Assembly: GCA_935421135.1 (NCBI GenBank)
Contig: OW285187.1
Span: forward strand, 9,982,001 to 10,046,000
Direction: 5' to 3'
Source: Bugulina stolonifera
Taxonomy: Eukaryota > Bryozoa > Gymnolaemata > Cheilostomatida > Bugulidae
DNA length: 64,000 nt
A model generated the notes under the pieces. The model was not told the DNA's origin, made no database searches, and was given only the letters and a program-made list of their open reading frames with translations. This document shows, one piece after another, positions 30,401-52,137 of this stretch (positions within the stretch are counted from its first letter, which is position 1; every line of letters starts with the position of its first letter). The position numbers and the translations under genes are program-made.

Positions 30401-33400
30401 AATGTTTGGTTTCACAATCTTTAGAGCCTCACTGTTCTGGTAAAACTGAGAGATCTCTTTGGAGAGAGCGTCCACAACTCTAGGCATGTTAGTCGGGAAG
30501 TTGACACAGAATGTGGAAGTGCTATCAAGTTTACGAAGTCTCACAGTGTATTCACTGCCTATTGTGAGTAAGGATTCCACAACAGGCTTCCTATAACGAC
30601 ATTGGAGTATAAAATATGATATACTAATGATCTGCAGAGACAGCATGATTACCATATACATGTAGGTACATGGTAGAAGTCTGAGATGACTAGATATTAT
30701 ACTACAAAAAGCAGAAAGGGCCACAGAGTTCAAAACTTTGCAGTTCCCATAATATTTGTTTTATCTTACACCACGTCAAACCACCTGTACATGTATCTCG
30801 CAGTTGTCTTCCCTTGAATAGCAGAATTCTATAGATTCATATTTTGTATGCTGCAGTGATAGTCGTTTATTGAGAAGATAATTTCAGACTTCACAATATT
30901 ATAGCCTGTTCCCATGAACAATGCAGTTCTAGTTCAGTGTACTAAACTAGCGACTTAGGTTACCTTGGTGGATGAGATACTTTAGCAACTTGTGGACTTC
31001 TGGTTGTGGATGGAGAAGTGAAACGCTAAAATATACACAGTTAAATTGAGCTATGCTATGATAACAAATATCAATAACAATAATATTCTCAGGTACATAC
31101 TACTGATGAGAACGGGTAGAGATGCTATCACACACCTGATTTTGTTGATTCGAATGATTGTTGTTGGAGAAAGAGTTTCCAGAAGCGGAGGGAGCTGGTT
31201 TATTATGACTAGACACTTTGTGTTGAGCAATGGGTGGGGTTGTAGTTGGTGATGTGACCACTGAAGGAGCAGTAGATGGTGGACGTATTGGGACTGGAGA
31301 TTGTGTAGTTTCAGAACTTAAGGAGATATCTGACTGAGATTCCATTACTTGGAGTTTGAAAGAGCCCGGCAGTGGCTCAACATCCTTAACAGCTAAGCCG
31401 GCAGCGAGGAGGGCGTTGCTGACTGTCTCACCACTAGGTAAAGTGATGCCCACAGACAGAGTGTCCATACTTCTGTCCTTCACAACTGCCCGCACAGGAG
31501 AACCGTTTTTTGTCAGAATCAACTCCTAAACACAGCAAACAGAACAGACAAAATTACCCATCTTGACACATACAATGGATATTGAATGTTTAGGAGGCTA
31601 GTTGAACAAATGTAGGAGTGAGTAACCCCTATTTACAGCAAATAGAAACACCAACAACACTTCAATAGTTTGCAAATAGTTTTCAGATTGCAGTAGAGAT
31701 AGAGTTCCCAGTCAGGTACCAGCAACAAATGTTTGGGCAGGCAGTAAAAGGTGACTGTTACAATATGGCAATTTGAAATGAATTTGCGGCTTGTATTCAA
31801 ATAATCAGTTTTAGGCTCCGACTACGTACTTGTGCCCCTTTAATATTCACAAGAAGAGTTACAAGTATTACCTTGAGCCTTGTGGCAGCTTGCTCCTTTA
31901 TTTCAGGTGTCTCAAAGTCAGCTATACCTTCCAGGCATATCTTGGCAGCAATAGCAGGCATATGGCTGAACTCTCTGGGGAGAGGCAGGAGTTCTGTTAG
32001 TGGCTTAGCAGCCAAGTTACCATAATCAATAAAACCAACTACTGCTTTCTCATTCTGAGTTTGGCAGATCTCACCTCGATACCAACAACCTTCAAACTCG
32101 CAGAGCACAAAATCTCCAACCTCTGACCTAAATACAAATATAAATTTCATCTTCCATTACCAATGCTATGCATACTGTGCATGCACTAATTAAACTGTCT
32201 GACCATCATTCGATTTGGTTACGATTAAACATCAGCACGACAGAATAACAGTGATAAGGAGTACTTACTTGTGCTCTACAGCCAACTGATTATTTTGACA
32301 GTAAATATTGAGTCGAGCTTCAATCTCGTGATAGGCCACTATGTATGAAGCTAGCTTCTCATTGGCTGTTTGAGCATAGAAACCATTCACACCTTCTATG
32401 GAGTCTTCATCAACCAGTAGTGCGACATTGTCTCCTGGTTTGAGGTATCTGTGTAGACTGTCCCAAACCCGGTACCTGAGTGAAAAGAATCATCAATACG
32501 AAATATATACTGTAGCTGTTGCAGTATTTTACCTGCAAAATACAACCTTCTACAAGCCCCATTGTCTTTGGAAGATTGAGAACTATGGCTCAGTATATTA
32601 AACACCTTGTCAAGGTGTGCTTCTCGGAATATCGCGGAGTTGCACCGATGACGGGGCCGCACACTAAAGCTGCATACTATGTTACATGTAGATTGAGTAA
32701 TCATAACGTATTATGTAGTCAAAATTAAATATTGAACTATTTTTGTATTGACCAGTTGTATGCTCGTAAAGGAATACCATGCACGCTAGTTACACCTAAA
32801 GGAAACCAGGGCTGCTAAAAAATGCAAGTAGATTTAGATAGGTGGGGAGGGTGTGAGAGAATCAAAGGATCCCCTCTTATATAGGAATATTTTAGTTCTT
32901 TTTGCTAATTGACGACTACTTAGCTAATTTTTGCTAGGAGTTTTTTGTCCCGAGTGCTACGCAAACTGTGTAAACCTGAGATCTCCGAATACCTGAAGGT
33001 TCTTGTAATGCACGGATCACTTACTTGGAATGCGGATTGGGTAACGCACCGGTCTCGTTTATTAGGCAATCTCCCAGGTCTGAGCCATCTAAATAAACAA
33101 CCAGCATATTATGTGTATAAATAAACCAATCATCTACATGTGTACAGTATACTCATACAAATGCAAAATATTCCTATTTCACATCTGCAAAATCACAAAA
33201 ATTCAATCAGTTTGGACTGAATACTTAGCATATCAGGGAGGGAACTGCTTGGATTTAACTCGATTACAGATAAAATAAGATACAAATTGCTAGGTGGAAG
33301 TAAATGTTAACCTGAACCACTACAGAAGATAAGATTTAACCAGTTGGAAGTGAGCCTTTCATGTGGATAGTATCCCTTGGGCTAACATGGGAATAAATTA

Positions 33401-36400
33401 CAATGTATGTAGACTAAATGCCCTATCAGTTAGTGTGGATACATGTTATTTCACAATCAATAATCTGATACCTACATCAACATAAATGTAACAGTTAATT
33501 AACATTTTATAAAATGGAGTGCATACACCCCCACCTTCCAGTTTAAGCAGAACCTGGTTTCCGTTATCAGAGTTTACGCACGTCAGGGTGTACTGAGCAC
33601 CAGTTGTTAAGCCATGCTTAGTGCTTACTTGTACAGAGAAGTCACTCCAAGTACTGCCTCTATATGGAATAAGACCATACAGACTGCACTCAATCGCCTA
33701 AAATAAAAAAGATACAGCTGGAAAGTAAAAAATAGGATAAGTGTAAAGTTACACTTTGAATGAGTAACTACCCCATTGCCCTAGCCCCATTGCGAAAGTA
33801 GACCTGTATCTTGACGAGTATGAATATCATCAGTTAGTGTTTCAGTGCAGAGTATACAAGTTGAGAGCTAACAACATCAACATACATGGTACATGCAGTA
33901 ATGTTTGCGGGACAAACATGTATAGAACAAATAGTACAAGTTACAACAGGCGCAACCAAAAGAGCAAATCTAACTGCTAAATCATATCAATTATTAACAG
34001 AAATTAAAAACAATACAAAGAAAATTAATTGGTCAACTAAATTCAAGACGAATTTAGAACATTTTAAAGTCAAAATCATATACTTGAAATGGAATGTCTT
34101 CTATATTTGGAGGAATTGGGCAGACATATTTTGCCATGTGTTTCTGACCAATATCAACTAGATAAACATAGTAGTGATCATCTCTAGGGGCAATGATTAG
34201 CCCACGTTGCCATATACCATTAGGTAGCTGCACAGCCAATAAATCCCCAGGACGAGGATAAAGTTTAATGGTAGGACAAGGTAGACAAAGCTGTAATAGA
34301 ATAACACTTGAGTGTCACATAAGTGAGGTTTCAAATATCATTGAGTTTAAACAGTAGCTACATAAAGCTCCAAATAAGGAACAAGCAAACTGGTAATACT
34401 CCAAGTAGGTAATAGTGTTGTGAACTGGTATATTCTAAGTAGGGAACAGTTGGGTACTGGCACACTCTAAAATATCAGTAATGTCCTGTATACTCTAAGT
34501 AGGGAACAGTTGGGTACACTGGTATACTCTAAAATAACAGTAATGTCATGTATACTCTAAGTAGAGAACAGTAATGTAATGCATTAGTCATACTGTAAAC
34601 ACATGACAAGTGTTTCAGGGTTTCCACTCACCATCGTAGGAATTTTTCAGCTATGTACATGTATACGTATATGCTGCTATAATTACAATGTTCTCCCTTT
34701 GTTCACCTTTTTGCTATTTCATTTACCTTTAGTATTAGTTAATTTTACAATTATAGTAACTCTACTAGAAGTCCTCGACTAAGTATTAAGTATTCATCAA
34801 TAACAAGCCATGTAATACCTGATCAAGTGCTGTATTCAATAGATGCACTTCGTTGTTCCGAGTCAGCTGCACAAAGAATTTACCTGGAGACTGAAACTCT
34901 ACTAAAGTTACCTAAAATAATGTGAGAACTCGATTACGTTATGCAAAGATAAAATATTGCCAAGATATTGTTATGGTGGAGAACTGCACTCTTTACTTGC
35001 AATATTTAAGATCATAAAACAATGGAATAGTGATGTCGACAACTTGGTATGCACATGCATATGTACAATCTGCTATATACATATGTACATTTACTGTAAT
35101 TCGCCTTGGATAGTTCAAAAACTTGGCTAGTTCCAACTAATAGCCTTGGTCCCTGCTGAGCACTATATACATGTAAATGCTTTCAATTAAGAGAAGTGAT
35201 CTTACAATTCAAACCAATTATGGTGGTTCTTCGGAGTTTGAATTAAACAAGTTTCACTGTATATAGTACACAATGTGCACCTACGTCCAACATATATGTA
35301 ACAAACAAACTGTATATCTATTAAACTTGTAAATGTATACATGAATAATATTTGTATTCTGCAACGGGGAAGAGTCTAATACTGCTGCATGGGCTACTTG
35401 CTACAAATATGACAAAAAACCTTTGAAGATATGCCAAGTAAATTATATAGCCTACACACAAAGTGACCATGAAGGTACACACCTGTACAGGTTTGTTGAG
35501 AGGGAGGGTGATCTTAGCAGAGGGAGCTGGCTTAGGTGAGTGAACACTCGTACCATTAGTAAGTGGTTTTGTGAGGCCCTTACTGACACCACTGGGAGGA
35601 ATACTGGAATGGCCTGATGAGACTGAGCCACTTCTCTCCTTCTGACCTTGATTGCTCCCAGTTTGCCTGTCATAACATTACAAATGATTATAACTTCTGT
35701 ATATTGAAAAAATACAAATAAATACATGTGCAATGCAACGTTGATTTGCAGCATTATCTATATATATCTACGAACTATAGCTTTACAAGTCCAGAAATTA
35801 TGCCGTACATGTATCAAATCATGTACCTGTATGATAATATGTACATTGATACCTACTTCCTTAATTTGCATACGGCCTTGTGTACGCCCCAGTTTCTGGC
35901 CTGGCACTCCTTCGAGCAGTAGTTTGCCTGGCAATGGCCACATTTGTATCTGCTACCTACAAAACTATCTAGAATATATTTTACTAGTCTTAGCAATATT
36001 GTAATGTATAGAATATCAGTAAATAAATGAGCCACATAGTAAAAGTGAGTTATTACCTGACTTTCCACATTGTTCGCAGCCTTTCAGACCTAAAAGATTA
36101 AATACATCGCATATTATAAATAGGGCAGATGAACTGCTGGAAAACCATGAATTAGCTAATGGAAGTGATGATGACATACACTTTGTATTGCACATGTAAT
36201 TCCATATTATATCTTATACTATGGACCTGCTCGACCCATGAGACAGGTTGTACCGGTTTTCATGGTTATCCGGTAGCAGGTATATGCACCTGACCAAGTC
36301 ATACATGTATGTATACTAAATCTGTATATTACAAGGACATGAGTCAATAGATACCTTCAGATGTAGGTGTATTTGGGTGTTCTTCTCCTCCGGATTGTCT

Positions 36401-38770
36401 GAAAGCAACGAATCATACAATTAGCAATATTGAAAGATGACATGCCCATAGTAGAGACTTTCAGCCATACATGTTCATGTAGGACAAATTGTACAAGTAA
36501 GTTCACAATTTATTAGCTACTACTTGAATTTACCTTGAGCCTTCTTTATCATTATTAAAGCTGATTTGTAGATTTTCAACATTTCCATCCCTTTCCTGGT
36601 CCCTAAACCACAATATTATATAATTTAGTGGTGTGAGGTTAGTCATAGTGCTAACTCACCTTAGTTTTGAACATGTAGCAGGAACTAGTCTATAGAATAC
36701 AGTCGTATCAACAATTTTTGTATGAGACAGTATATGTATCTACAGCAACTGCTACATTACTCATTAATTATTTTCCACTATATCAGCCCAATAGGCAGCA
36801 ACCCTAAGAACATCCTACACTCTCGCAATGAATTATTTATTACCTTCTCTGATGTTAGCTAAATTATGATTTTATACACAACAGTCAATAATACTAGCAG
36901 TCTACAAAAAAAGAAACACTCACTCACCTGACACTGGTGACGGTTCTACCGTTTGCCAAGGTTTTTATGAAATCATCCTCCGCCTGAACAAAAATCACAT
37001 TGTGTTACTGTATTCTCACATTGTATTATTGTGTTATCACATTGCATTATTGTATTATCATATTGTATTAATGTATTATCAGTGTATTATCACATTGTAT
37101 TAATTGTATTATCTATTGTATTGCAACACCTTTTTATTACACTCATAATTTATTGAAACCCCAATGATGGCAAAGTTATCCATCAAGTTTTAGAAAATTT
37201 TCAGTCGTTTAGAAGATAAAAAATAATACCTGTCTTTCTAATCGATCTTTAGCTTTGTCTTCTTCAGATTTGGCAAACTCAACAATAATCTTGCAACCAG
37301 CAATTTTATAACCATTCAAATGTCGGATGCACTGAGAACATTGCTCCACAGTTTCCATCATTATAAACCTATGAGTAAAAATCAGGAAGAACAAATTTTA
37401 ACACCAGTGGAAAAGGTGGTATATATATCTCGCTGTCTTTGGTAGCCCTGGTCCAGTGCATTTCACATGTTTTAAATAAGCTTTCCTGTAAATACACAGC
37501 ACTGGCAAGGTGTCCGAGTGCTATCTCTAGCTGCACTGATGAGGTGTCAAACACCAAACAGTACACCAGTTTGAAGATTGAGTAATGTATATGTAGATAG
37601 AAAAGTTCATTACGTAGAAAAAAAACTGTCAATTTTCAAATTAATACAGCAACTCTAAAATATATTAACTTTAACTTTGTATGAATAAAATAATAAAACA
37701 ACTTCAACCGAAATTTTTACTGATTACTATATGCTCGGAACACAAGCGTGTGGAATAAAAGTTAAGTGAGCATGTTGACTTACGCAATGTTAGTTGCATA
37801 GTTAGGGGTGCTTCTTATTTTACATGAGAGAACTCTTCCGTGAGATCCGAACATGTTTCGAATTCCTTGCTAAAGTAAAACATCCATAAAGATGGTTAGG
37901 AAGGGGCATAGAATACTATATTTATACAAAGACTAATTTTATAGATTAGCAGACACGCATGCAAAAGCTAAAGGTAAATGAATATCATGTGGAAAAAATT
38001 CAGCTGCCTTCCATATAGCAAGCTACGTTGAATAATTTCTGTGCCAAACCACATTTATAGGTCTTCTTTGAGATCAATAATCTGAGTAAACAGATCTTTC
38101 TATATATTGGTAATAGCAGTCAGATGGCTTTTCACAATATACAACCTACATATACATAGTTCATTATACCTCTTTTAGCCCAGGCGGAATCCCCCGTACA
38201 TAGAGATTTGTGTAGTTCTTCCGCTCCCTGCAGAAATACAGCAATATCTTGTGACATTAGTCAATGTAACAACAAATTTGGTTAAAAGAAATTATTTGTG
38301 TTGAAGGATCTAAGGCTTCCAAAACAATACATTGCCAACATTACGATAATCTATTTCAGAAACAAAGAGGGTCAATTACAGTAGTTCATGCATTTGATGT
38401 ACATCATTGTTCAATTCATGTATTGCATATACAAAATTAATTGAAATTTCTAATTTCACGTTTATAATCAATTATTATTCTTCTACTTTTTGTATAATAA
38501 ACATTTGAATTTCCAGATAACCTGGATAACTATTGAAACAGCTGAAGAGAAGGCTTAAACTGTATCACCTCCTTTGCATATTGAGCAGAAAGCATTCATT
38601 GAGATGATTGGTTGTATTGTTTTCTTGTAAACAAGACAATGACAAGAAGCTTACTTTGGATCATCTGGCATGTTTCTCCCAGGTCCTCGATCATATGAGT
38701 TAAAGGAGCGATCTTCATAATCTTCAACCATAGGATTCCATTTGTCTAAATCTTCTTCTCCGTGTGCCAT
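27419..38770 (-). CDS. RRM-MYND-multi-Tudor protein (TDRD1/Vreteno-like, piRNA pathway)
   Basis: 25 exons, 5' to 3': 38770-38655, 38227-38170, 37869-37784, 37368-37230, 36983-36928, 36602-36534, 36398-36355, 36089-36057, 35956-35857, 35666-35483, 34911-34819, 34290-34084, 33697-33535, 33088-33025, 32475-32269, 32127-31872, 31525-31136, 31025-30964, 30590-30370, 30037-29796, 29574-29502, 29220-29098, 28911-28633, 27945-27790, 27648-27419. Phases agree throughout, giving about 1216 aa. Domains: RRM (aa ~42-126; NLYVRGIPP, then a CKIRSTPNYATNIAFI RNP-like strand); MYND finger (aa ~193-230; C-x2-C, C-x2-C, YCSKEC, H-x3-C); four extended Tudor modules at about aa 296-450, 471-625, 776-955 and 956-1140, separated by Ser/Thr/Pro-rich linkers; C-terminal coiled coil (aa ~1174-1216). 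Only Tudor 2 keeps a full WYRGE...FIDYGN aromatic-cage pattern. By homology it is a nuage scaffold binding dimethylarginine-marked PIWI proteins. Confidence 0.93.
29361..29478. repeat. Short tandem repeat in a Tudor-gene intron
   Basis: A roughly 50-bp unit built on cttcacataggctatgtata occurs at about 29361-29393 and 29413-29443, with a third partial copy at 29458-29478. It lies in the intron between exons 29574-29502 and 29220-29098. Confidence 0.75.
34429..34580. repeat. 60-62 bp tandem repeat in a Tudor-gene intron
   Basis: About two and a half copies, starting at 34429, 34489 and 34551, share tctaagtagggaacagttgg. A more degenerate copy may precede them. They lie in the intron between the exons ending at 34819 and starting at 34290. 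Confidence 0.85.
36995..37125. repeat. Degenerate AT-rich tandem repeat
   Basis: Repeated variants of cacattgtattattgtattat with irregular spacing, in the Tudor-gene intron between exons 37368-37230 and 36983-36928. It looks like an old, slipped minisatellite. Confidence 0.75.
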
Positions 38771-39360
38771 GACTGAACCAGTAAGAAAGAAAATGAGATG
38801 CACATGCTGTCACATAAAAATGTAAATGCTTTGAGATGACAATAATGCAATACGGGGCAGACTGATCATTACAAGAATGGCAGTTCTAGTTTTCATATTA
38901 GTTGGTAGTGGTCAGCAAGTGCAATACCAGGTCAGCTTTGAACCGACTCGAGATAATAGCAGTTGCGAAGTCATATTGCCTGTAAGCCGATTGTTCATTT
39001 TCGCTGACAGAGCCTTGCTGTAGAGCAAATCGACTATGCAAAGACCAGCATGTTGGTCTTTTCAGTCCCCAGCATCATGGAGAGCTGTTGTTGATGGCTA
39101 ATACTGGATACACCGGCTCCAGTTACATAATTTATTTGAAATCAGCTTTTGTTGTTGGCTGTACATTAATCAGTACCACTGGTAGGCTGGTACTACGCCT
39201 TGCCTATGGAGCCACACCAATGAACAACGAACCAAGCCTTTAGCCGTTTTCATTCCTGTTGTATTATCACATCAAAGCTGTTACTACGACTAGTACTGTC
39301 TGATTTGGCGCAGGTTGCACAGTTGTACCTTCTAAATGGCCAGCCAGCCAATATTATGCT

Positions 39361-39958
39361 GCGTTTACACTGCAGGTTGCATGCAACTCCGACTGCAACT
39401 CCAACTAGTTGCACACAAGTTGCAGTTGGAGTTGCATTACCAACTCCGACACATGCATTTACACCGCTGCAACTCAATAAGAACTAGCAGAGGGCGACAA
39501 ATTTTACAGCCAATAGAAACACACCCTTCACTCTTACTCACTCCTACTGCACTCAGTGCATTTGTTGTTTCTGTTGGAATATGGTTATAATTCAAAGTTT
39601 TATTATCGCATAACTGTCTGTCTCGGTGCTTTTGTAGCTGAGCCTTCTTTGTGTGATAACCATTCACATAGTATGATGTGGTTTAATTCATCCAGTGTTA
39701 TTGTTATTGATAGTCAACAATAAAGTTTGTCACTCTTGATCATCAAACAACAGTTTCATTGGCTGTAGCTTTTGGCCACGCCCTCCGACTTGTCGCTTCA
39801 GCTCGACACTGCTGCATTGCTGCAACTCAGACTCCGATCCCGTTGCAACTGCAGACTCCGACAACTATTCATGTTCACACTACTCCGCCTCTAACATTGC
39901 AACCTCAGGCAGGTTGCATCAGACAAAATTACAGCAAAAATGGAAGCAGTGTAAATGT
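39361..39958. mobile_element. Candidate MITE with TTTACACTGC termini
   Basis: The left end gcgtttacactgc and right end gcagtgtaaatgtc are imperfect inverted repeats bounding about 600 bp. The interior is rich in tgcaactcc and its complement, including a hairpin (tgcaactccaact...agttggagttgca) near 39394-39436 and further tgcaactc/ctccgac copies at 39820-39900. No clear target-site duplication was found; attatg occurs on both sides. Open frames here are composition artefacts. Confidence 0.45.
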
Positions 39959-40264
39959 CTAATTATGAGCACAGAGAAAATTAACATGCTTGTTTCTGTT
40001 TTAAATTCACAAGAATTGAACATTTTAGTGATTAACTAGTACAGCTTTCAGGAAGTTCACAATACTAGCTGTGTAGAGCACATTTCTAGCTGTAAAATGA
40101 TGTACAACTCTTTTAGATTGAATGTCTTTACAGGAGAGTAATTCTACTTTAAAAACCCACAAATATTGTGCTGTCTTAAACGCTTGTACTAAAGCATATA
40201 CTCTACACAGCTAGTGCTCTGAAGTCCCTGAAAGATGTACCAGTTTAAGTGGGGTCTGTCATAA

Positions 40265-40405
40265 AACATAAAATGGTATAATATGATGTATTTTTAAGCA
40301 AGGAATTTATTTTTGAGCAGGTATTTTCATGGATTTTAAACAAGTCTCTGACTGCTCAAATATAAATTCTTTGCTTAAAAATACCCCATAACATAAAATG
40401 GTATA
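40265..40405. mobile_element. Short foldback relic of the SINE family with flanking 16-bp direct repeats
   Basis: The core at 40281-40389 has arms gatgtatttttaagcaagga... and ...tctttgcttaaaaatac as inverted repeats around one copy of the internal module (tattttcatggatttna... ctgactgctcaa). The same 16 bases, aacataaaatggtata, flank it at 40265-40280 and 40390-40405. This looks like a LINE-type target-site duplication. Confidence 0.7.
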
Positions 40406-41035
40406 TAATTAATTTTACCAATTTTATAACTTGGATTAGGCCTAAGCATCAAATTATTTAATTAAATAATTCGTCAAGTAATCAAAAATGAAAAATTTAT
40501 TTTGATAAATGCCTTGAAAGCAAAAAAATCACATGATTTAATTTAGATTAAACATCCCAGCAACATCCATATCTAGCTATCACAGTTTGACCTAAGCCTA
40601 GAACAAAAGATAGTCAGTAGAGTAGGCTACCAACCAGTACCACTTGTACTAGAAAACCTGTTTAATCACAATTACATAATGTAAATACTCAAAATAATGT
40701 CAAATTAAAAGCATAGCTAGATAGTATCTAATAATTTAACTCCGAGTCTTGATGCCAAAAAGGCTATTCAAATTCAACTGCTGAGCCAACACGAAAATGA
40801 TCAAGTGCTAGGAAATTTATAAATAATAGATACTGAAAACTTCTATTATGAAATGAAACTGTGACAGTTGGTTGACTCAACACTACTTTTGTATCAATGT
40901 ATAGCCATGATTTTGAAAGTACTTAGTATTTACTTGGTTGTACTTGTACCTGCTAAAAATTTCTTAACAGCCATGCCCCTCTTTGTCTCTTTGACTGGAG
41001 ACAGGAAGGGGCATCATTGTAGTGAAACTGTCCAG

Positions 41036-41339
41036 CTGTGTGCATGGGCTGATAACTGCTATACATGTAGTCATCGAAGCTTCCGTTTTTGGGGTTGCTA
41101 AGAGGGCCATGGTGGTAGCAGTTTCAGTCACATACTAGGCGGAGTGCCGGCTCGGGACCATATTGCTCCCACGGAAAAGTCCACAGCATTGGTGGGATGC
41201 TGATATACCCATGGCTTGTTGCGGTGGAGAGAATGTGGTGGAACCGTCTAACCATGTGTGGGCTGATTGCTGCCAAGCATACAGTCATCAAAGCTTCCTT
41301 TGTTGGGGTTGCCGAAATGGCCGTGGCTTCAGTAACATG
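41036..41339. repeat. Diverged direct duplication of an ~90-bp cassette
   Basis: Copy 1 (41036-41133) and copy 2 (41253-41339) share a gggctgat/tgctg... core, then agtcatcNaagcttcc, ttggggttgc, ggccNtggNNNNNtcagt. They are less AT-rich than the flanks, and both can be read as WAD-x-C...SH-x-SF-x2-WGC in one plus frame, but stops separate the copies. This may be a decayed coding or repeat element; the origin is unknown. Confidence 0.55.
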
Positions 41340-43310
41340 TTGTATTCAAATTTTTCGGGTCTGACTTAAGCTGTAATTAAGCCCACTGCAACAATGAGTG
41401 GTGTGGTAAATTAGCTACATCTGATAATATTGTAGGCCTACACCACATAGATTTTTGCACCATTTGATGATTTGTAATTGTAATTCGTAAGTACAACTGT
41501 ACTTGGGCTTACTCTCAATGAATGTGAAAAATTATAATGTTCTTACAAACACTGAGAGAGAGAAGTACAGTCCTGCACTTCTCAGTGTAGTAAGTTTAGT
41601 GGGCCTATAGTATTTATATAATTATAAGATATGGTTTGGATCTTTACTTGTACTTAGCTCAATTCTTCGAACAACAGCTCTAAAAATTGCAAACTGTCAT
41701 AAAGACACTGTTGAAAACTTCATATTATAAAACTTTAGTGAAAAAGGGAGGTTTTGAAGTGCCTAGGACAGGACTGGAGGCTCCTAGTGCTAGCAAAACC
41801 TAGTGACTCAAGACCGAAAGATCAGATGAGGTATGTGGAAGGGGTGGGAGTGTGCAAGTTGGGTAGAGATACCAAAATCTGAGCAGAAAGCCGAGTACAC
41901 TTGAAAGGCATGATAAAGAATCAAGATTATGTCATCAACCAATATTGATTATTGAATAGATCACAGACAGAGCTGAGACTAAAACGGCAAGCATGTTCAT
42001 GCATGAGGTTCAGGCGAATAAAAGTTATAAGTTGAGGCGCATGGTTAGAAGTGCAGAAACTAACCTAATTACTAATAAATTCTAGATTTAATCTCTAAAA
42101 GTGAGCGTGTTTACTACTTAATAGTTATAATGTGTACATTATATTACATTATAACATTTTTTTAAAATAAACGTTAAGATTAAAACCTATTAGCAGAACA
42201 TCAATTAATATTTGTACCGTAACTTGGCAATTTAAGATATTATTATATTTTATTTGTAGATTATTAATTTAAATGGGTCATAGCTCAAACTGAATTTTAA
42301 CAACGGAAGGATAATAAGGGCTACTGTCTTCTAAAAACTAATTTTTGAAGATCCCCTGCTAGGATTTTAGCAAACTGATTGGCCAGTTCTCAATACATCT
42401 ACACCTAAAGATCAAATTGATTATCAAAATCAAATGTCAAGTGATGATTATTCATATAAAATCTGAGCAAAAACATTATTAATTTATCATTAATGATTGC
42501 TACAAGTAAATGCTAAGTATAAGAAAAACCTGAAGACTGTTAATACAATTAATGAGAGCAGAGCACTCGAAATTAAAACGAACGATGAATCAATAATTAT
42601 TTAATATAATTTATAAAATTAAAAATAATAATAATTAATAATTTAATAATATAATTAGCATCGAAGTCAAATTGGAACTCAAGTTCAGTTGACTCAAAGT
42701 GAAATTGATAGTCAAAATTAGTATAGTGGTTATCTCTTACCTCTTCCACTTTAACACATATCAAAGCTTAGAACTAAGGGTATACCTCATCTGTTTGCAG
42801 TTTTTGGTCAGTTGAGTTTTGCTGGGGTCAGGTTGGTTTCATGCGATATCATATTTATTAGCAAATGAAATTAATTTATTATAAAATATATTATTATTTT
42901 ATGGTGTGTGTAATTTTTATAAGAAAATAACTATAGTTCAGTGTTATGTAGTTACCTCATACCTCATTACATTCTATTTTAAATGGCGTACAATTCGAAT
43001 GGCTCATAATATGATTAAAGACAGTGTGGTACCAATGGGCAGGTCAAGATTTTTAGTACATTCATTATATTATATTAGTGTTTATTCAGGAGCTTTAATT
43101 CCTCTATCCCAAATTGTCCAAGGGAGGAAATTCAACCTGTTGTAGTAGACTCTGGTTAGTCTGGTTTTTTCTAAGAGTGGGACATAGGCTTATTGATCAC
43201 TACAGAGCTCTGGTTGACTTGTTAACTGATATGTAGAAAAATCGATGTATTGAAATGTGTAACTAATGATATTAACTAGCATAGCTTATAAAACTTTAGT
43301 ATGAAAAGCA

Positions 43311-52137
<8,827 letters not shown>

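Larger units (their letters stand above)
38771..43310. other. Divergent spacer between the Tudor and CCDC186 genes
   Basis: Presumed promoter region for both genes, 4.5 kb, with no supported exon. It contains an inverted-repeat element (39361-39958), a foldback SINE relic (40281-40389), a duplicated GC-richer cassette (41036-41339) and very AT-rich sequence at 42100-42660. Confidence 0.5.

Noticed and set aside
39250..39962. Several overlapping ORFs rich in Pro-Thr-Ala or Cys on both strands
   Set aside because: They arise from the tgcaactcc-rich interior of the candidate MITE and occur in opposite strands and frames at once.
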